Positions 1 to 9,066 of a stretch of DNA of 64,000 nt are shown here, one piece after another; position 1 is the stretch's first letter, and each line of letters begins with the position of its first letter. The notes below the pieces were generated by a model, which saw only the letters and a list, made by a program, of their open reading frames with translations, was not told the DNA's origin and made no database searches. This stretch comes from Acidobacteriota bacterium (GTDB taxonomy: Bacteria > Acidobacteriota > Terriglobia > Bryobacterales > Bryobacteraceae), in the NCBI GenBank assembly GCA_016185425.1, contig JACPNQ010000037.1, forward strand, positions 62,001 to 126,000, given 5' to 3'. The position numbers and the translations under genes are program-made.

Positions 1-1
1 G

Positions 2-1390
2 GCGCCGTTTGCCAAAACAGGCGGGTTGGCAGATGTTTTGGGGGCGTTACCGGCGGCATTGGTGAGGCAGGGGTTAAGTGCGTCGGTGGTGATGCCGAAG
101 TACCGGGGCATCCATCCAGACGGAATTGAGTTGGTGCTTGCCGATATGCCGGTATGGATCAACAATTTCCGGCACCGCACCGATATATGGCGAGCCTACC
201 GGGAAGGTGTCACCTTCTATTTCGTGGATGCGCCGTGGTTCTACGACCGCGGCGGGTTCTATTCGTCGTACGGCAACGACTACATGGACAACCATCTGCG
301 ATTCGCCGTGCTCTCACTGGCGGCGCTTGGCGTTGCGAGGCAGATTGAGCACCCGGACATTCTGCACTCGCACGATTGGCAGGCCGCCCTGGTTCCGATC
401 TACGCGAAGAGTTGGTTCGGAAACGATCCGCGGCTGGCGGCCATGAAACACATCTTCACCATACACAATCTGGGCTATCAGGGACGGTTCGGAAAGCCGG
501 CTCTTGGCGAGTTGGGGTTGGATGGGAGCCAGTTCCACATGGGCGAGCTGGAGTTCTTCGGCGATTTGAATCTGATGAAGGGCGCGATTATCAAGGCCGA
601 CTTTGTGACGACGGTGAGCCCTACTTACGCGCACGAAATTCAGACACCGGAGCATGGCTTTGGATTGGACGGGTTGTTACAGGAGCGTTCGGGGAAACTG
701 ACAGGCATTCTGAACGGCGTCGATTATGCGGAGTGGGACCCCGAGACGGACAAATACCTGCCCGCGAATTACAACGCCGCGGAGTTGGAGGGAAAGGCGA
801 AGTGCAAACGGGCCGTGCTGGAAACGTTCGGATTCGGCGCGGAGGCGCATGGGCGGCCGCTGATTGGAGTGGTGTCGCGCTTTGCCGAGCAGAAGGGATT
901 CGACCTGCTGCATCCGATTGGGGATGCGTTAAAAAAGGAAGACGTGACGGTGGTGGCGCTGGGGAGCGGCGAGCCGCACTATGAATGGATCTTTCACGAT
1001 CTGGCGACACGGCACCACGATAACTTCCGGGTATGGCACGGGTATAACAACGGGTTGGCCCATTTGATTGAGGCCGGGGCCGATATGTTCCTGATGCCGA
1101 GCCGCTACGAACCCTGCGGATTGAACCAGATCTACTCGCTAAAGTATGGGACGCCGCCGGTAGTGCGGGCGACAGGCGGGCTGGATGATACCATTGAAGA
1201 GTCGACGGGTTTCAAGTTCGGCGAGTACTCGCCGTCCGCATTGCTTGGCGCGTTGCGCTACGCGCTGCAATGCTGGAGAGACCAGAAGGCGTGGCATGAG
1301 CGGATGCGGCTCGGCATGAGTAAGGATTTCTCGTGGGACCGATCGGCAGCCGAGTATGCGGCGCTCTACCGGCATGTCCTGGGGGACTGA
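2..1390 (+). CDS. glgA: Glycogen synthase, GT5 family (5' end cut by window)
   Basis: Transfers glucose from ADP-glucose to the growing alpha-1,4-glucan in glycogen synthesis, in the cytoplasm. The reading frame is open from base 2. It begins APFAKTGGLADV, which contains the KTGGL nucleotide-sugar motif found about 15 residues from the start of GlgA, so only about a dozen residues are missing. The visible 462 residues reach a normal C-terminus and contain the SRYEPCGLNQ active-site segment and the ATGGLDDT loop near residue 390, both typical of GT5 synthases. The TTG at base 26 is an internal codon, not a start. The gene is followed after 45 bp by trxA on the same strand. No other glycogen gene is visible. 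Confidence 0.95.
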   Translation, partial: APFAKTGGLADVLGALPAALVRQGLSASVVMPKYRGIHPDGIELVLADMPVWINNFRHRTDIWRAYREGVTFYFVDAPWFYDRGGFYSSYGNDYMDNHLRFAVLSLAALGVARQIEHPDILHSHDWQAALVPIYAKSWFGNDPRLAAMKHIFTIHNLGYQGRFGKPALGELGLDGSQFHMGELEFFGDLNLMKGAIIKADFVTTVSPTYAHEIQTPEHGFGLDGLLQERSGKLTGILNGVDYAEWDPETDKYLPANYNAAELEGKAKCKRAVLETFGFGAEAHGRPLIGVVSRFAEQKGFDLLHPIGDALKKEDVTVVALGSGEPHYEWIFHDLATRHHDNFRVWHGYNNGLAHLIEAGADMFLMPSRYEPCGLNQIYSLKYGTPPVVRATGGLDDTIEESTGFKFGEYSPSALLGALRYALQCWRDQKAWHERMRLGMSKDFSWDRSAAEYAALYRHVLGD

Positions 1391-1435
1391 ATCCTTTCCC
1401 AGGATTAAACATCAAAAGGTTTGGAGTGATTAGAA

Positions 1436-1765
1436 ATGGCTGGAGTTAACACAGTTACTTTTACCGATGGCGCATGGGACGCCGAAGTCTTGCAGTCCGA
1501 CAAGCCCGTGCTTGTGGACTTCTGGGCGGAGTGGTGCGGACCATGCCGCATGATGTCGCCGACGATCGACTCGCTGGCGGAGGACTACGCCGGACGGGTG
1601 ACGATCGGGAAGCTGAACGTCGACGAAAACGGCGGAGCGGCCATGCGTTATGGCGTGCGGGGCATTCCGACGCTGCTGCTGTTCAAGGGCGGGCAGGTGG
1701 TTGCGCAGAAGGTTGGGGCGACCTCGAAGACCGACCTGCAGCAGTTGATTGAAGCGCACATTTAA
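1436..1765 (+). CDS. trxA: Thioredoxin
   Basis: Small cytoplasmic disulfide reductase of 109 residues, the usual size for thioredoxin. The redox motif WCGPC is at residues 33-37, preceded by the conserved DFWAEW strand. A GIPT segment supplies the cis-proline near residue 77. The ATG is preceded by GGAG about 12 bases upstream. A strong hairpin followed by T residues lies just after the stop, so the transcript from glgA/trxA probably ends there. As trxA is close behind glgA, the two may be co-transcribed. Confidence 0.95.
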   Translation: MAGVNTVTFTDGAWDAEVLQSDKPVLVDFWAEWCGPCRMMSPTIDSLAEDYAGRVTIGKLNVDENGGAAMRYGVRGIPTLLLFKGGQVVAQKVGATSKTDLQQLIEAHI

Positions 1766-1787
1766 GCCGGGATTTTCGGATTTTTGG

Positions 1788-1817
1788 AAGGGGAGCGGCT
1801 GGGGCCGCTCCCCTTTT
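1788..1817 (+). terminator. Rho-independent terminator after trxA
   Basis: A perfect 12-bp stem (AAGGGGAGCGGC pairing with GCCGCTCCCCTT), a 4-base TGGG loop and a run of four T on the plus strand lie 22 bases after the trxA stop. It separates trxA from the downstream secreted protein. Confidence 0.85.
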
Positions 1818-1897
1818 CCGTGTTTTGGCGGCGCGTGTGCCATACTGTCGACTGTTTTCGCCAACAAGCGCTCTCTTATGCTAATTTGGCACCAGGA

Positions 1898-2560
1898 ATG
1901 CAATTTTCACGAATTCTTCGACGTTACCTCCTCTCCTTCGGTGTTCTCAGCGCGTTTGGAGTCAGCGCCCAGACTCCCGCGGCTTCGGAAGTTCAGGGGC
2001 TGCCGGCACGGGCAGCGGCGACGGATTATCAGGCCCAGGCGAAGGCCGGGGACGTGACCATCGGCGCTGAGTTTGTCGGCCATTCGGTTCCGACGATGCA
2101 GGGGCCGTTGTCGTCGGAAGATTACGTTTCGGTTGAAATCGGATTCTTCGGTGCGGCGGGGGCGAAGCTCAAGATCTCGTTTGAAGAGTTTTCGCTGCGG
2201 ATCAATGGCAAGAAGACGGCGCTTCCGAGTCAGCAATTTGGGCTGGTGATGAAGTCGCTGTCGGACCCGGAGTGGATTCCGCCGGTGGTGGATACAGGGA
2301 AATCGAAGGGTGGGCTTTCGACTGGCGGAGGCGGCGGCGGGGCTGGGGATCCGAAGCCGGCGCCGCCGAAGATGCCGTTCCCATTGCGCCGCGCCATGGA
2401 ACAACGCGCCCAAAAGTCAGCGCTGCCCGAGGGCGAGCGAGCGCTGCCAGTTGGCGGTTTGTTGTTCTTCCAGTACCGCGGGAAAGATTCGTCGGTACAG
2501 TCGGTGGAGTTGTTGTATGAGGGCGCGGCCGGGAAGGCCACCATTACGCTAATGCGCTAG
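1898..2560 (+). CDS. Secreted protein of unknown function with Gly/Pro-rich linker
   Basis: I do not recognise a family. The predicted protein has 220 residues. It begins with a signal peptide (RILRRYLLSFGVLSAFGVSAQ) with a likely cleavage after SAQ, followed by a beta-rich region. Near residues 140-155 there is a low-complexity stretch with six glycines and then prolines (KPAPPKMP). A short C-terminal beta segment ends the protein. The ATG at 1898 was chosen because the signal peptide starts there. Longer in-frame starts would place the terminator hairpin inside the gene. AGGA lies just upstream, and a TAATTT box at 1882-1887 may be its -10. The stop shares the tetranucleotide CTAG with the convergent ilvD stop. 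Confidence 0.7.
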   Translation: MQFSRILRRYLLSFGVLSAFGVSAQTPAASEVQGLPARAAATDYQAQAKAGDVTIGAEFVGHSVPTMQGPLSSEDYVSVEIGFFGAAGAKLKISFEEFSLRINGKKTALPSQQFGLVMKSLSDPEWIPPVVDTGKSKGGLSTGGGGGGAGDPKPAPPKMPFPLRRAMEQRAQKSALPEGERALPVGGLLFFQYRGKDSSVQSVELLYEGAAGKATITLMR

Positions 2561-4215
2561 GTGGTGGCGCCTTCCGAGGCGGAACCGACCAGCTTGATGT
2601 ATTTGGAGAAGACGCCTGTGCTGTATTTGGGTGCGGGGCGCGTCCATTTTGCCTTGCGGGTGGCAAGAACATCTTCCGCGACTTCGAGGTTGATGGTGGC
2701 CTTTTCGAGGTCGATTTGGATGGGATCACCGTCTTCGACCAGCGCGATGGGTCCGCCGTCGAAGGCTTCCGGCGCGACGTGCCCGATCATGAAACCGCGG
2801 GTTGCACCGCTGAAGCGGCCGTCTGTGAGCAGCGCGGTGCTGTCGCCGAGGCCGGCTCCCATAATGGCACCCGTAACGCCGAGCATCTCGCGCATTCCGG
2901 GTCCGCCCTTCGGGCCTTCGTAGCGGATGACGACGACATCGCCCGACTGAATGTTTCCGGCTGTGACGGCGGCCATGGCGTCTTCTTCGCGGTTGAAGAC
3001 GCGGGCCGGGCCGCGCTGCTCCTTGCGAGCGATTCCGGTGACTTTGATGACGCAGCCGTCGGGCGCGAGAGTTCCCTTCAGAATGACGAGGCCGCCGGAG
3101 CTTTTGATTGGGTTGTCGAGCTGGCGGATTACATCCTGATTGGGTGTTTCCTTTACCGCCATGATCTCTTCGGCCAGCGTCTTGCCGGTGACCGTCAGTG
3201 AGTTGCCGTCGGCATAGCCACCGTCCACCAGGCGCTTAATGATGACCGGGATTCCGCCTGCTTTATCCACGTCCACGGCGAAGTACTTGCCGGCCGGCTT
3301 GATGTCGACCAGCAGCGGCGTGCGGTGACTGATCTTGTGAATATCGTCGATGTTGAGCTCGACGCCCGCGTCTTTGGCCATGGCCAGCAAGTGCAACACG
3401 GCGTTCGTCGACCCGCCGCTGGCCGCGACGGACGCGATGGCATTTTCAAACGCGTGGCGAGTGCAGATGTCGCGCGGCTTCAGGTCGCGTTTCACCGCGT
3501 CGAGGATGATCTCGCCGCAGCGGCGGGAGACAGCGGCTTTGCGCGGGTCGACCTGCGGGACGCTGGCGGTGAACATGGGTGCGATGCCGATTGCCTCCAT
3601 CACCGTCGCCATCGTATTGGCGGTGAACTGACCGCCGCAGGCACCGGCGCCCGGGCAAGCGTGGTTCTCGATGGCGAGTAGCTCCTGATCGCTGATCTTT
3701 CCCGCCGCGTTGGCGCCGACGGCCTCGAAAACGTCCTGGATGGAGAGTTCCCGATTGCCGAGTTTGCCGGGAAGAATCGAGCCGCCGTAGAGGATGAGGC
3801 CGGGAACGTTGAGGCGGAGCAGCGCCATGGCGGCGCCGGGGATTGTCTTGTCGCACGCCACCATGGCGACGATGCCGTCGAACATGTAGCCGCGCGCCGT
3901 CAGCTCGATGGAGTCGGCGATGAGGTCGCGGGAGACGAGCGACGCCTTCATGCCCTCCGTGCCCATCGTGACGCCGTCGCTAATCGCGATGGTATTGAAC
4001 TCCATCGGTGTGCCGCCGGCGGCACGGATGCCCTCCTTCACATACGCGGCGAGGGCGCGGAGGTTGAAGTTGCAGGGCATGGTCTCGATCCAGGTGTTGG
4101 CGATTCCGATGATCGGTTTGCGGAGGTCCTCGTCCGTGAAGCCGATGGCCTTCAACATGGAGCGGGCCGGGGCGCGATCGCGGCCCTGAGTGATGGTGTA
4201 GCTACGCAATGGCAT
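2557..4215 (-). CDS. ilvD: Dihydroxy-acid dehydratase
   Basis: Dehydrates 2,3-dihydroxy-3-methylbutanoate (and the methylpentanoate) in valine, leucine and isoleucine synthesis. The 552 residues match the family length. The Fe-S ligand cysteines are in place: C48 (TMPCNF), C121 (VACDKTIPG) and C193 (CPGAGACGGQ). The C-terminal GRFSGATRG loop carries the catalytic serine. The gene stands alone among unrelated neighbours, not in an ilv operon. It diverges from proC across about 43 bp. A TACACT box on the minus strand (4227-4232) ends 11 bases before its ATG, with GAGGG in between. Confidence 0.97.
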   Translation of the reverse strand: MPLRSYTITQGRDRAPARSMLKAIGFTDEDLRKPIIGIANTWIETMPCNFNLRALAAYVKEGIRAAGGTPMEFNTIAISDGVTMGTEGMKASLVSRDLIADSIELTARGYMFDGIVAMVACDKTIPGAAMALLRLNVPGLILYGGSILPGKLGNRELSIQDVFEAVGANAAGKISDQELLAIENHACPGAGACGGQFTANTMATVMEAIGIAPMFTASVPQVDPRKAAVSRRCGEIILDAVKRDLKPRDICTRHAFENAIASVAASGGSTNAVLHLLAMAKDAGVELNIDDIHKISHRTPLLVDIKPAGKYFAVDVDKAGGIPVIIKRLVDGGYADGNSLTVTGKTLAEEIMAVKETPNQDVIRQLDNPIKSSGGLVILKGTLAPDGCVIKVTGIARKEQRGPARVFNREEDAMAAVTAGNIQSGDVVVIRYEGPKGGPGMREMLGVTGAIMGAGLGDSTALLTDGRFSGATRGFMIGHVAPEAFDGGPIALVEDGDPIQIDLEKATINLEVAEDVLATRKAKWTRPAPKYSTGVFSKYIKLVGSASEGATT

Positions 4216-4258
4216 AAGAACCCTCTAGTGTATCGCTCGCATGGGAGAATGGAGAACT

Positions 4259-5098
4259 ATGAAAATCGCGGTGCTGGGGGCAGGCAACATGGGTTCGGCG
4301 CTCCTGGGCGGAATTCTAAAGGCCGGCGTTGTCACTGCGGGCGATGTGCGGGCAACGACGAGAACCGACGCGCGGGCGGCGGAATTGCGCGAGCGCCTTG
4401 GCGTGGAGGTGACCGCGGGCGGAAACGTAGCGGCGGCCGAAGGCGCAGATATGGTCGTGCTGGCGGTGAAGCCAGGGACGGTGCCGAAGGTGGTGAAGGA
4501 GATTCGCGACGTTCTGGAGGAACGGCAGATTCTCATCTCGCTTGCGGCGGCACTGCCGATATCGGTGATCGAGGACGCGGCGGCATGCCGGATGCCGGTG
4601 TTCCGGGCGATGCCGAATATTCCCGTGGTCGTGGAGGAAGGCGCGATCGGCATCTGCCACAACGCGATTGCGACGGCGGCGCACCGCGAGCAGGTGGAGA
4701 CGATTTTCCGCGCGACGGGAGTAACCGCATTTGTGGATGAGGAGCAGATGGACGCGGTGACTGCGTTGTCGGGCTCGGGACCGGCATACATCTACATGGT
4801 GATTGAGGCGATGATGGCGGCGGGTGTGAAGATGGGTCTATCGCGGGAGGTGTCGCTGCGGCTGTCGGAACAGACGGTGCTCGGAGCGGCGAAACATGCC
4901 CGGGAATCGAAATTGCATCCCGCCATACTGCGCGATCAGGTGATCACGCCGGGCGGCACGACGATTGCGGCGATTCACGAATTGGAGCGGCATGGACTGC
5001 GGTCCATGCTAATCTCCGCTATTGAGACGGCGACGGTACACGCGGGTAAACGCACGAACGCCTTGCTGCTGGAGATAGAACGACAAAAACATTCATGA
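4259..5098 (+). CDS. proC: Pyrroline-5-carboxylate reductase
   Basis: Last step of proline synthesis: NAD(P)H-dependent reduction of pyrroline-5-carboxylate. The N-terminus MKIAVLGAGNMG is the Rossmann fold with the GxGxxG dinucleotide loop at residues 7-12. The C-terminal helical domain has SGSGPAY and the family signature TPGGTTIAAI. The ATG at 4259 gives the usual N-terminus and 279 residues. An upstream in-frame ATG at 4241 would add MGEWRT and cannot be excluded, because a TAGTGT box ends 9 bases before it. The stop overlaps the next start (ATGA), so it is probably translationally coupled to the PIG-L gene. Confidence 0.95.
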   Translation: MKIAVLGAGNMGSALLGGILKAGVVTAGDVRATTRTDARAAELRERLGVEVTAGGNVAAAEGADMVVLAVKPGTVPKVVKEIRDVLEERQILISLAAALPISVIEDAAACRMPVFRAMPNIPVVVEEGAIGICHNAIATAAHREQVETIFRATGVTAFVDEEQMDAVTALSGSGPAYIYMVIEAMMAAGVKMGLSREVSLRLSEQTVLGAAKHARESKLHPAILRDQVITPGGTTIAAIHELERHGLRSMLISAIETATVHAGKRTNALLLEIERQKHS

Positions 5099-5847
5099 CC
5101 CGACACATTCTTTCGATTCACGCGCACCCGGACGACATGGAGATATTGTCCGGAGGCACGCTGGCGATATTGGCCGAAAAAGGGCATCGCATCACGGTAG
5201 TGACGATGACGCCTGGCGATTGCGGCTCCGCCGAACACGACCCGGATAAGATTGCCGGGATCCGGCGGAAGGAAGCGGCATTTGCCGCGCAGATGATTGG
5301 CGCGGAGTATATCTGCGCCGAGTTCCGCGATCTGGCGATCTTTAACGACGATATGTCCAGGCGTCGTGTCGTCGAGTTGATCCGGTCGATTCGCCCGGAC
5401 CTGATCCTCACCTCCGCCCCCACCGATTACCACTGCGACCATGAGGCGACAAGCGTTTTGGTTCGCGACGCCTGTTTCGCCGTTTCGGCGCCGAACTACA
5501 AGACGGGTGACGCGGCTCCGCTGGACGCGATTCCGCATCTTTACTACATGGACTCGATCGAGGGTACCGACCGGGACGGGAAGCCAGTGCACCCGGAGTT
5601 CGGCGTTGACATTGAACCGTACTTTCCGAAGAAGCGGGATATGCTGGCGGCGCACGCGAGCCAACGGAACTGGCTGATGCGGCAACACGGGATGGACGAC
5701 TACCTGAGGACGATGGAGGAGTGGACGCATTACCGGGGGCAGTGTCTTGGCGTGAAGTACGCCGAAGGTTTCCGCCAATATAAGCACCATCCCTATCCGA
5801 CAACGCCGCTGTTGCAGGAACTGGTAGGTTCGGCGCTAATTCGTTAG
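5095..5847 (+). CDS. PIG-L / LmbE family N-acetyl-sugar deacetylase
   Basis: Zinc-dependent hydrolase of the GlcNAc deacetylase family (PIG-L, MshB, BshB). The 250 residues include the N-terminal zinc motif AHPDD (residues 10-14) and the later HCDHE motif near residue 115 with the third ligand. Members act on GlcNAc-inositol, GlcNAc-malate or related conjugates, some in low-molecular-weight thiol synthesis. No bacillithiol or mycothiol partner gene is present here, so the substrate is open. It overlaps proC by 4 bp and the convergent M20 peptidase by 12 bp. Confidence 0.9.
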   Translation: MTRHILSIHAHPDDMEILSGGTLAILAEKGHRITVVTMTPGDCGSAEHDPDKIAGIRRKEAAFAAQMIGAEYICAEFRDLAIFNDDMSRRRVVELIRSIRPDLILTSAPTDYHCDHEATSVLVRDACFAVSAPNYKTGDAAPLDAIPHLYYMDSIEGTDRDGKPVHPEFGVDIEPYFPKKRDMLAAHASQRNWLMRQHGMDDYLRTMEEWTHYRGQCLGVKYAEGFRQYKHHPYPTTPLLQELVGSALIR

Positions 5848-7200
5848 GGCGATCGCTTCGATTACCTTGAGCAGGATGTCCGTGCCCTCGCGCAATGTCG
5901 TGACGCGAATGCGCTCGTCGTTGCCGTGGGCGCGGCCCGGCTTATCGTCTCGCAGGAAAGCGGGAACACCGTAGACAGCCATCCCTTTGGCGCGCAGAAA
6001 TGCGCCGTCTGTAGCGCCGCGGGACATGGTGGGTATGATTGACGCCTGCGGGTTGTGGCCGAGCGCGACTTTCTCAATTGCTTTGTAAAGATCGGTGGTG
6101 AGAGAGCTTGGCTCGGTGGCAGGCATATCCTGACCTGGTTCCGGGAGCACTTCGATGGCAGGATCGTTGACGATCTTGCGAAACCTTTCGTAGACCTCTT
6201 CCTTCGTCTCTCCCGGAAGCCGGCGAACGTCGAGTTGGGCCTCGGCCTGGTTGGGTATCACGTTAACTTTCATACCGGCGCGAAGCATGGTGGGCGACAC
6301 CGTGGTGCGCAGTTGCGCGTCGAGTTCGGGATCACGGTCGCCGATCGTGTTTGCGGTCTCAAATTGGGTAGTAGCGTTGTCGAGCCGGGCGAGGAGTGGT
6401 TGCAGCCATTTGTACTCATCGAGTTTGGCGAGCTCGCGGAAATAGCGCCGCGTGGTTGTATTGAGTTGCACCGGCATGTAGGCGCGGGTCAGTTTGCTGA
6501 TGGCGTCTGAGAGGTGGGCAACGGCGTTGTCTTTGCGGGGAAGAGAGCCGTGACCGGCGCTTCCGCGGGCCACGAGGATTACGCGGGTTGGAACTTTTTC
6601 CGAGGTTTGAATGTTGAAGATTTCGGCGCCGTCCTCCGTCTTCATGCGGCCGCCGCCTTCGTTGAGGCAGAACTCGGCATCGATTTTGCTCCAGGCATTG
6701 CGGATGAGCCATTGGATTCCGGTGGAGCCCGCTTCTTCGTCGGCCTCGCTGAGGAGGATGATGTCGCGGTTCAGCCGGGCATTGCGGTGTTTCAACTCGA
6801 CAACGATCGCCATCTCGGCGGCGAGGAGCGATTTCGTGTCCACGGCGCCGCGGCCGTAGATGAAGCCGTCCTTCCGCATGGCGTCGAATGCGGGAACGGT
6901 CCACAGTTTGGGTTCGGCGGGAACCACGTCGCTGTGCGCCATGAGCAGGAGGGGGCGATAGGCCGATCCGCCTTTCAGGCGAGCGACGACGTTCAATCGA
7001 TTCGGGTCACCGCCGAGGAGCTCCGCCGCGATGCCTTCCTTTTTCAACTCGGCCTGGATGTACTTGGCGGCAATTGTTTCATTGCCAGGCGGATTGGAGG
7101 TGTTGAGACGCAGCAGGTCGATGAAGTAGCGAAGGGTGCGGTCGTGCAGGGACTCGGCTTGCAACGCGCAGGCGGAGAGGACGAGCAGAAAAAACCTCAT
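5836..7200 (-). CDS. M20 family metallopeptidase, exported
   Basis: Zinc aminoacylase/carboxypeptidase-like enzyme of 454 residues. A short signal peptide (MRFFLLVLSACALQAES) suggests export to the periplasm. M20 landmarks are in order: HSDVVP, GRGAVDTK, the catalytic EADEEAG, a dimerisation domain with GSAGHGSLP, and a C-terminal GRAHGNDER with the last metal ligand. This is the ArgE/DapE/CPG2 clan, and the specific peptide or acyl-amino-acid substrate cannot be read from the sequence. The start is supported by a minus-strand TAGACT box ending 7 bases upstream and no Shine-Dalgarno, so it may be leaderless. Confidence 0.92.
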   Translation of the reverse strand: MRFFLLVLSACALQAESLHDRTLRYFIDLLRLNTSNPPGNETIAAKYIQAELKKEGIAAELLGGDPNRLNVVARLKGGSAYRPLLLMAHSDVVPAEPKLWTVPAFDAMRKDGFIYGRGAVDTKSLLAAEMAIVVELKHRNARLNRDIILLSEADEEAGSTGIQWLIRNAWSKIDAEFCLNEGGGRMKTEDGAEIFNIQTSEKVPTRVILVARGSAGHGSLPRKDNAVAHLSDAISKLTRAYMPVQLNTTTRRYFRELAKLDEYKWLQPLLARLDNATTQFETANTIGDRDPELDAQLRTTVSPTMLRAGMKVNVIPNQAEAQLDVRRLPGETKEEVYERFRKIVNDPAIEVLPEPGQDMPATEPSSLTTDLYKAIEKVALGHNPQASIIPTMSRGATDGAFLRAKGMAVYGVPAFLRDDKPGRAHGNDERIRVTTLREGTDILLKVIEAIALTN

Positions 7201-7207
7201 GGGAGAG

Positions 7208-7238
7208 AGTCTAGCGCGGCGCGCGGGATTGGTACATT
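7208..7238. promoter_or_regulatory. Divergent -10 boxes for M20 peptidase and TonB receptor
   Basis: On the minus strand TAGACT (7208-7213) ends 7 bases before the M20 ATG. On the plus strand TACATT (7233-7238) ends 11 bases before ATG 7250. Neither start has a convincing Shine-Dalgarno, so both transcripts may begin at or near their start codons. Inference from position and sequence only. Confidence 0.45.
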
Positions 7239-7249
7239 AGATGGAACAC

Positions 7250-9028
7250 ATGGCGTCTCGTATTTTGCTGGCGGCTCTGCTTGCCGCCAACGTCGCCCTG
7301 GCCGCCGACGAACCTCCCAAGCAGAAGGAAACGATCGTTGTTACCGGCTCCTATGAACCAATCCCATTGGAAGAGGCCGACCGCTCCGTGCGAGCGATTC
7401 CGGCGCGCGAGCTGGCGCCGCTGACGGGTTCAATCTCGGACCTGCTCAATTTAGATGCGTCTCTCGATCTGCGGGAGCGCGCGCCAGCGGCCGTGCAGAG
7501 CGGATTGTCGATTCGCGGCGGCTCTTTCGGCCAGACGCTGGTTTTATGGAATGGAATGCGCCTGAACAGTGTGCAGACATCGAACTTGAACATGGACGTG
7601 CCGGTTCCGCTGGATGCTCTGGCGCAAGTAGAAGTGTTGAAGGGATCCGGTTCGACGCTTTACGGGTCCGATGCGACGGCCGGCGTTGTGAACTTCCTGA
7701 CGCGGCCACCGGAGCATTCGGAGATACGGCTACGCGCGGGGATGGGGAACTGGGGCACGCAGCAGCAGCGGTCTTCGCTGGCCTATGTCCGCGGGACGTT
7801 GGCGCAGCAACTGACGATGTCGCGGGATTTCACCACCGGATTCATGCCGAACCGGGATTTCCGGAATATGTCGGTGGCATCGACGACTGCATGGCGCCAG
7901 ACGGAAATCAGCCTGGCGTTGAACGATCGTCCGTTTGGCGCCGAGCAGTTCTATGGAAATTACAACTCGTGGGAGCGGACGAAGAGCTGGTTTGCCGGGG
8001 CGCGCCAAGGGATCGGGAAGAACACCGAGGCGGCGTTCGCGTACCGCCGCCATGCCGATCTGTTTGTGCTCTACCGGGACCGGCCGCAGGTATATACAAA
8101 CAGGCATATCGCGGAGAGCTACCAGGTGCAGTTGCGCCGGCGGGAAGATCTGCCGAAGGCGAGCCGGCTTCATTATGGCGTGGAGTTTCTACATGACTCG
8201 ATTGCGAGCAACAATCTCGGCAATCACACTCGTGGACGGGGTTCCGCCTACGCCGCTTGGGATGTGCGCGCGCTGAACCGCTTCTCGTTCACCTTGGGTG
8301 TGCGTGAAGAGGTATATCGAAATCTGCAGCACCAGTTCAATCCCAGCGCCGGCGCGGGCTTTTGGATTCATCGTCATGTGAAGGTGCGCGCCAGCGCTTC
8401 CCGCGCCTTCCGGCTGCCCACCTACACCGACCTCTACTATCGCGATCCGGGGAATGTCGGGAATCCGTTGCTGCGCCCGGAAAGTGCTTGGAGCTATGAG
8501 GGCGGCGTCGATTGGAACGCGGGCGGGGCATGGCGCGGCGGTGTGACGGTGTTTCAACGCCGCGAGCGGGACGGGATCGACTATGTTCGCTCCTCGCCGG
8601 CCGATATCTGGCGCGCGACGAATTTTCAGCGGCTGCACTTTACGGGCGTTGAGGCCATGGTGGCTACCGTTGTGCAGCGGAAGCACCGGATTGAGCTGTC
8701 GTATATGGGCCTGAACGGAGCGCAGTCCGTGCTGGGGCCCTTGCAGTCGAAGTACGTCTTCAACTACCCGCGGCATACTGGTTTGGCGACCTGGCAGGCT
8801 GCGATTGGGAAGGGTCTAACGGCGCGGAGCCGGATGGGCGCACTGGAGCGGTTGGGCCGGTCGCCTTATGCGGTTTGGGATGTGTTTGCAAGTTGGCAAA
8901 AGGGCCGCGTGCAGCCTTATCTGCAGTTGAGCAATTTGACGGCGGCGAATTATCAGGAAGTGATCGGGATTCGCATGCCGGGGCGGGGGATTGTGGGTGG
9001 AGTGGAACTGGTTTTCAGCTCCCGTTAA
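7250..9028 (+). CDS. TonB-dependent outer-membrane receptor
   Basis: Outer-membrane gated beta-barrel that imports a chelate or other bulky nutrient using TonB energy. A signal peptide (MASRILLAALLAANVALAADE) is followed by a TonB-box-like segment ETIVVTGS, a plug domain (about residues 40-150, with the LSIRGG and GSTLYGSDATAGVVN motifs) and a barrel ending in VELVFSSR. The 592 residues are short for the class, closest to BtuB-size receptors. ATG 7250 is preferred to ATG 7241 because the TACATT box ends only 2 bases before 7241. No riboswitch, TonB or ABC import gene is adjacent, so the ligand is unknown. Confidence 0.9.
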   Translation: MASRILLAALLAANVALAADEPPKQKETIVVTGSYEPIPLEEADRSVRAIPARELAPLTGSISDLLNLDASLDLRERAPAAVQSGLSIRGGSFGQTLVLWNGMRLNSVQTSNLNMDVPVPLDALAQVEVLKGSGSTLYGSDATAGVVNFLTRPPEHSEIRLRAGMGNWGTQQQRSSLAYVRGTLAQQLTMSRDFTTGFMPNRDFRNMSVASTTAWRQTEISLALNDRPFGAEQFYGNYNSWERTKSWFAGARQGIGKNTEAAFAYRRHADLFVLYRDRPQVYTNRHIAESYQVQLRRREDLPKASRLHYGVEFLHDSIASNNLGNHTRGRGSAYAAWDVRALNRFSFTLGVREEVYRNLQHQFNPSAGAGFWIHRHVKVRASASRAFRLPTYTDLYYRDPGNVGNPLLRPESAWSYEGGVDWNAGGAWRGGVTVFQRRERDGIDYVRSSPADIWRATNFQRLHFTGVEAMVATVVQRKHRIELSYMGLNGAQSVLGPLQSKYVFNYPRHTGLATWQAAIGKGLTARSRMGALERLGRSPYAVWDVFASWQKGRVQPYLQLSNLTAANYQEVIGIRMPGRGIVGGVELVFSSR

Positions 9029-9052
9029 CGCCGGTTACCGGGAGCGGTGGGA

Positions 9053-9058
9053 TACAAT
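9053..9058 (+). promoter_or_regulatory. -10 box TACAAT before the TPR gene
   Basis: TACAAT ends 8 bases before the GTG at 9067, with no Shine-Dalgarno between. This placement predicts a leaderless transcript for the TPR protein and supports that start. Confidence 0.45.
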
Positions 9059-9066
9059 CAAAATCG

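Noticed and set aside
5836..5847. Overlap of PIG-L and M20 genes as a frameshift sign
   Set aside because: Both proteins end with normal C-termini. Short convergent overlaps are the rule in this window.
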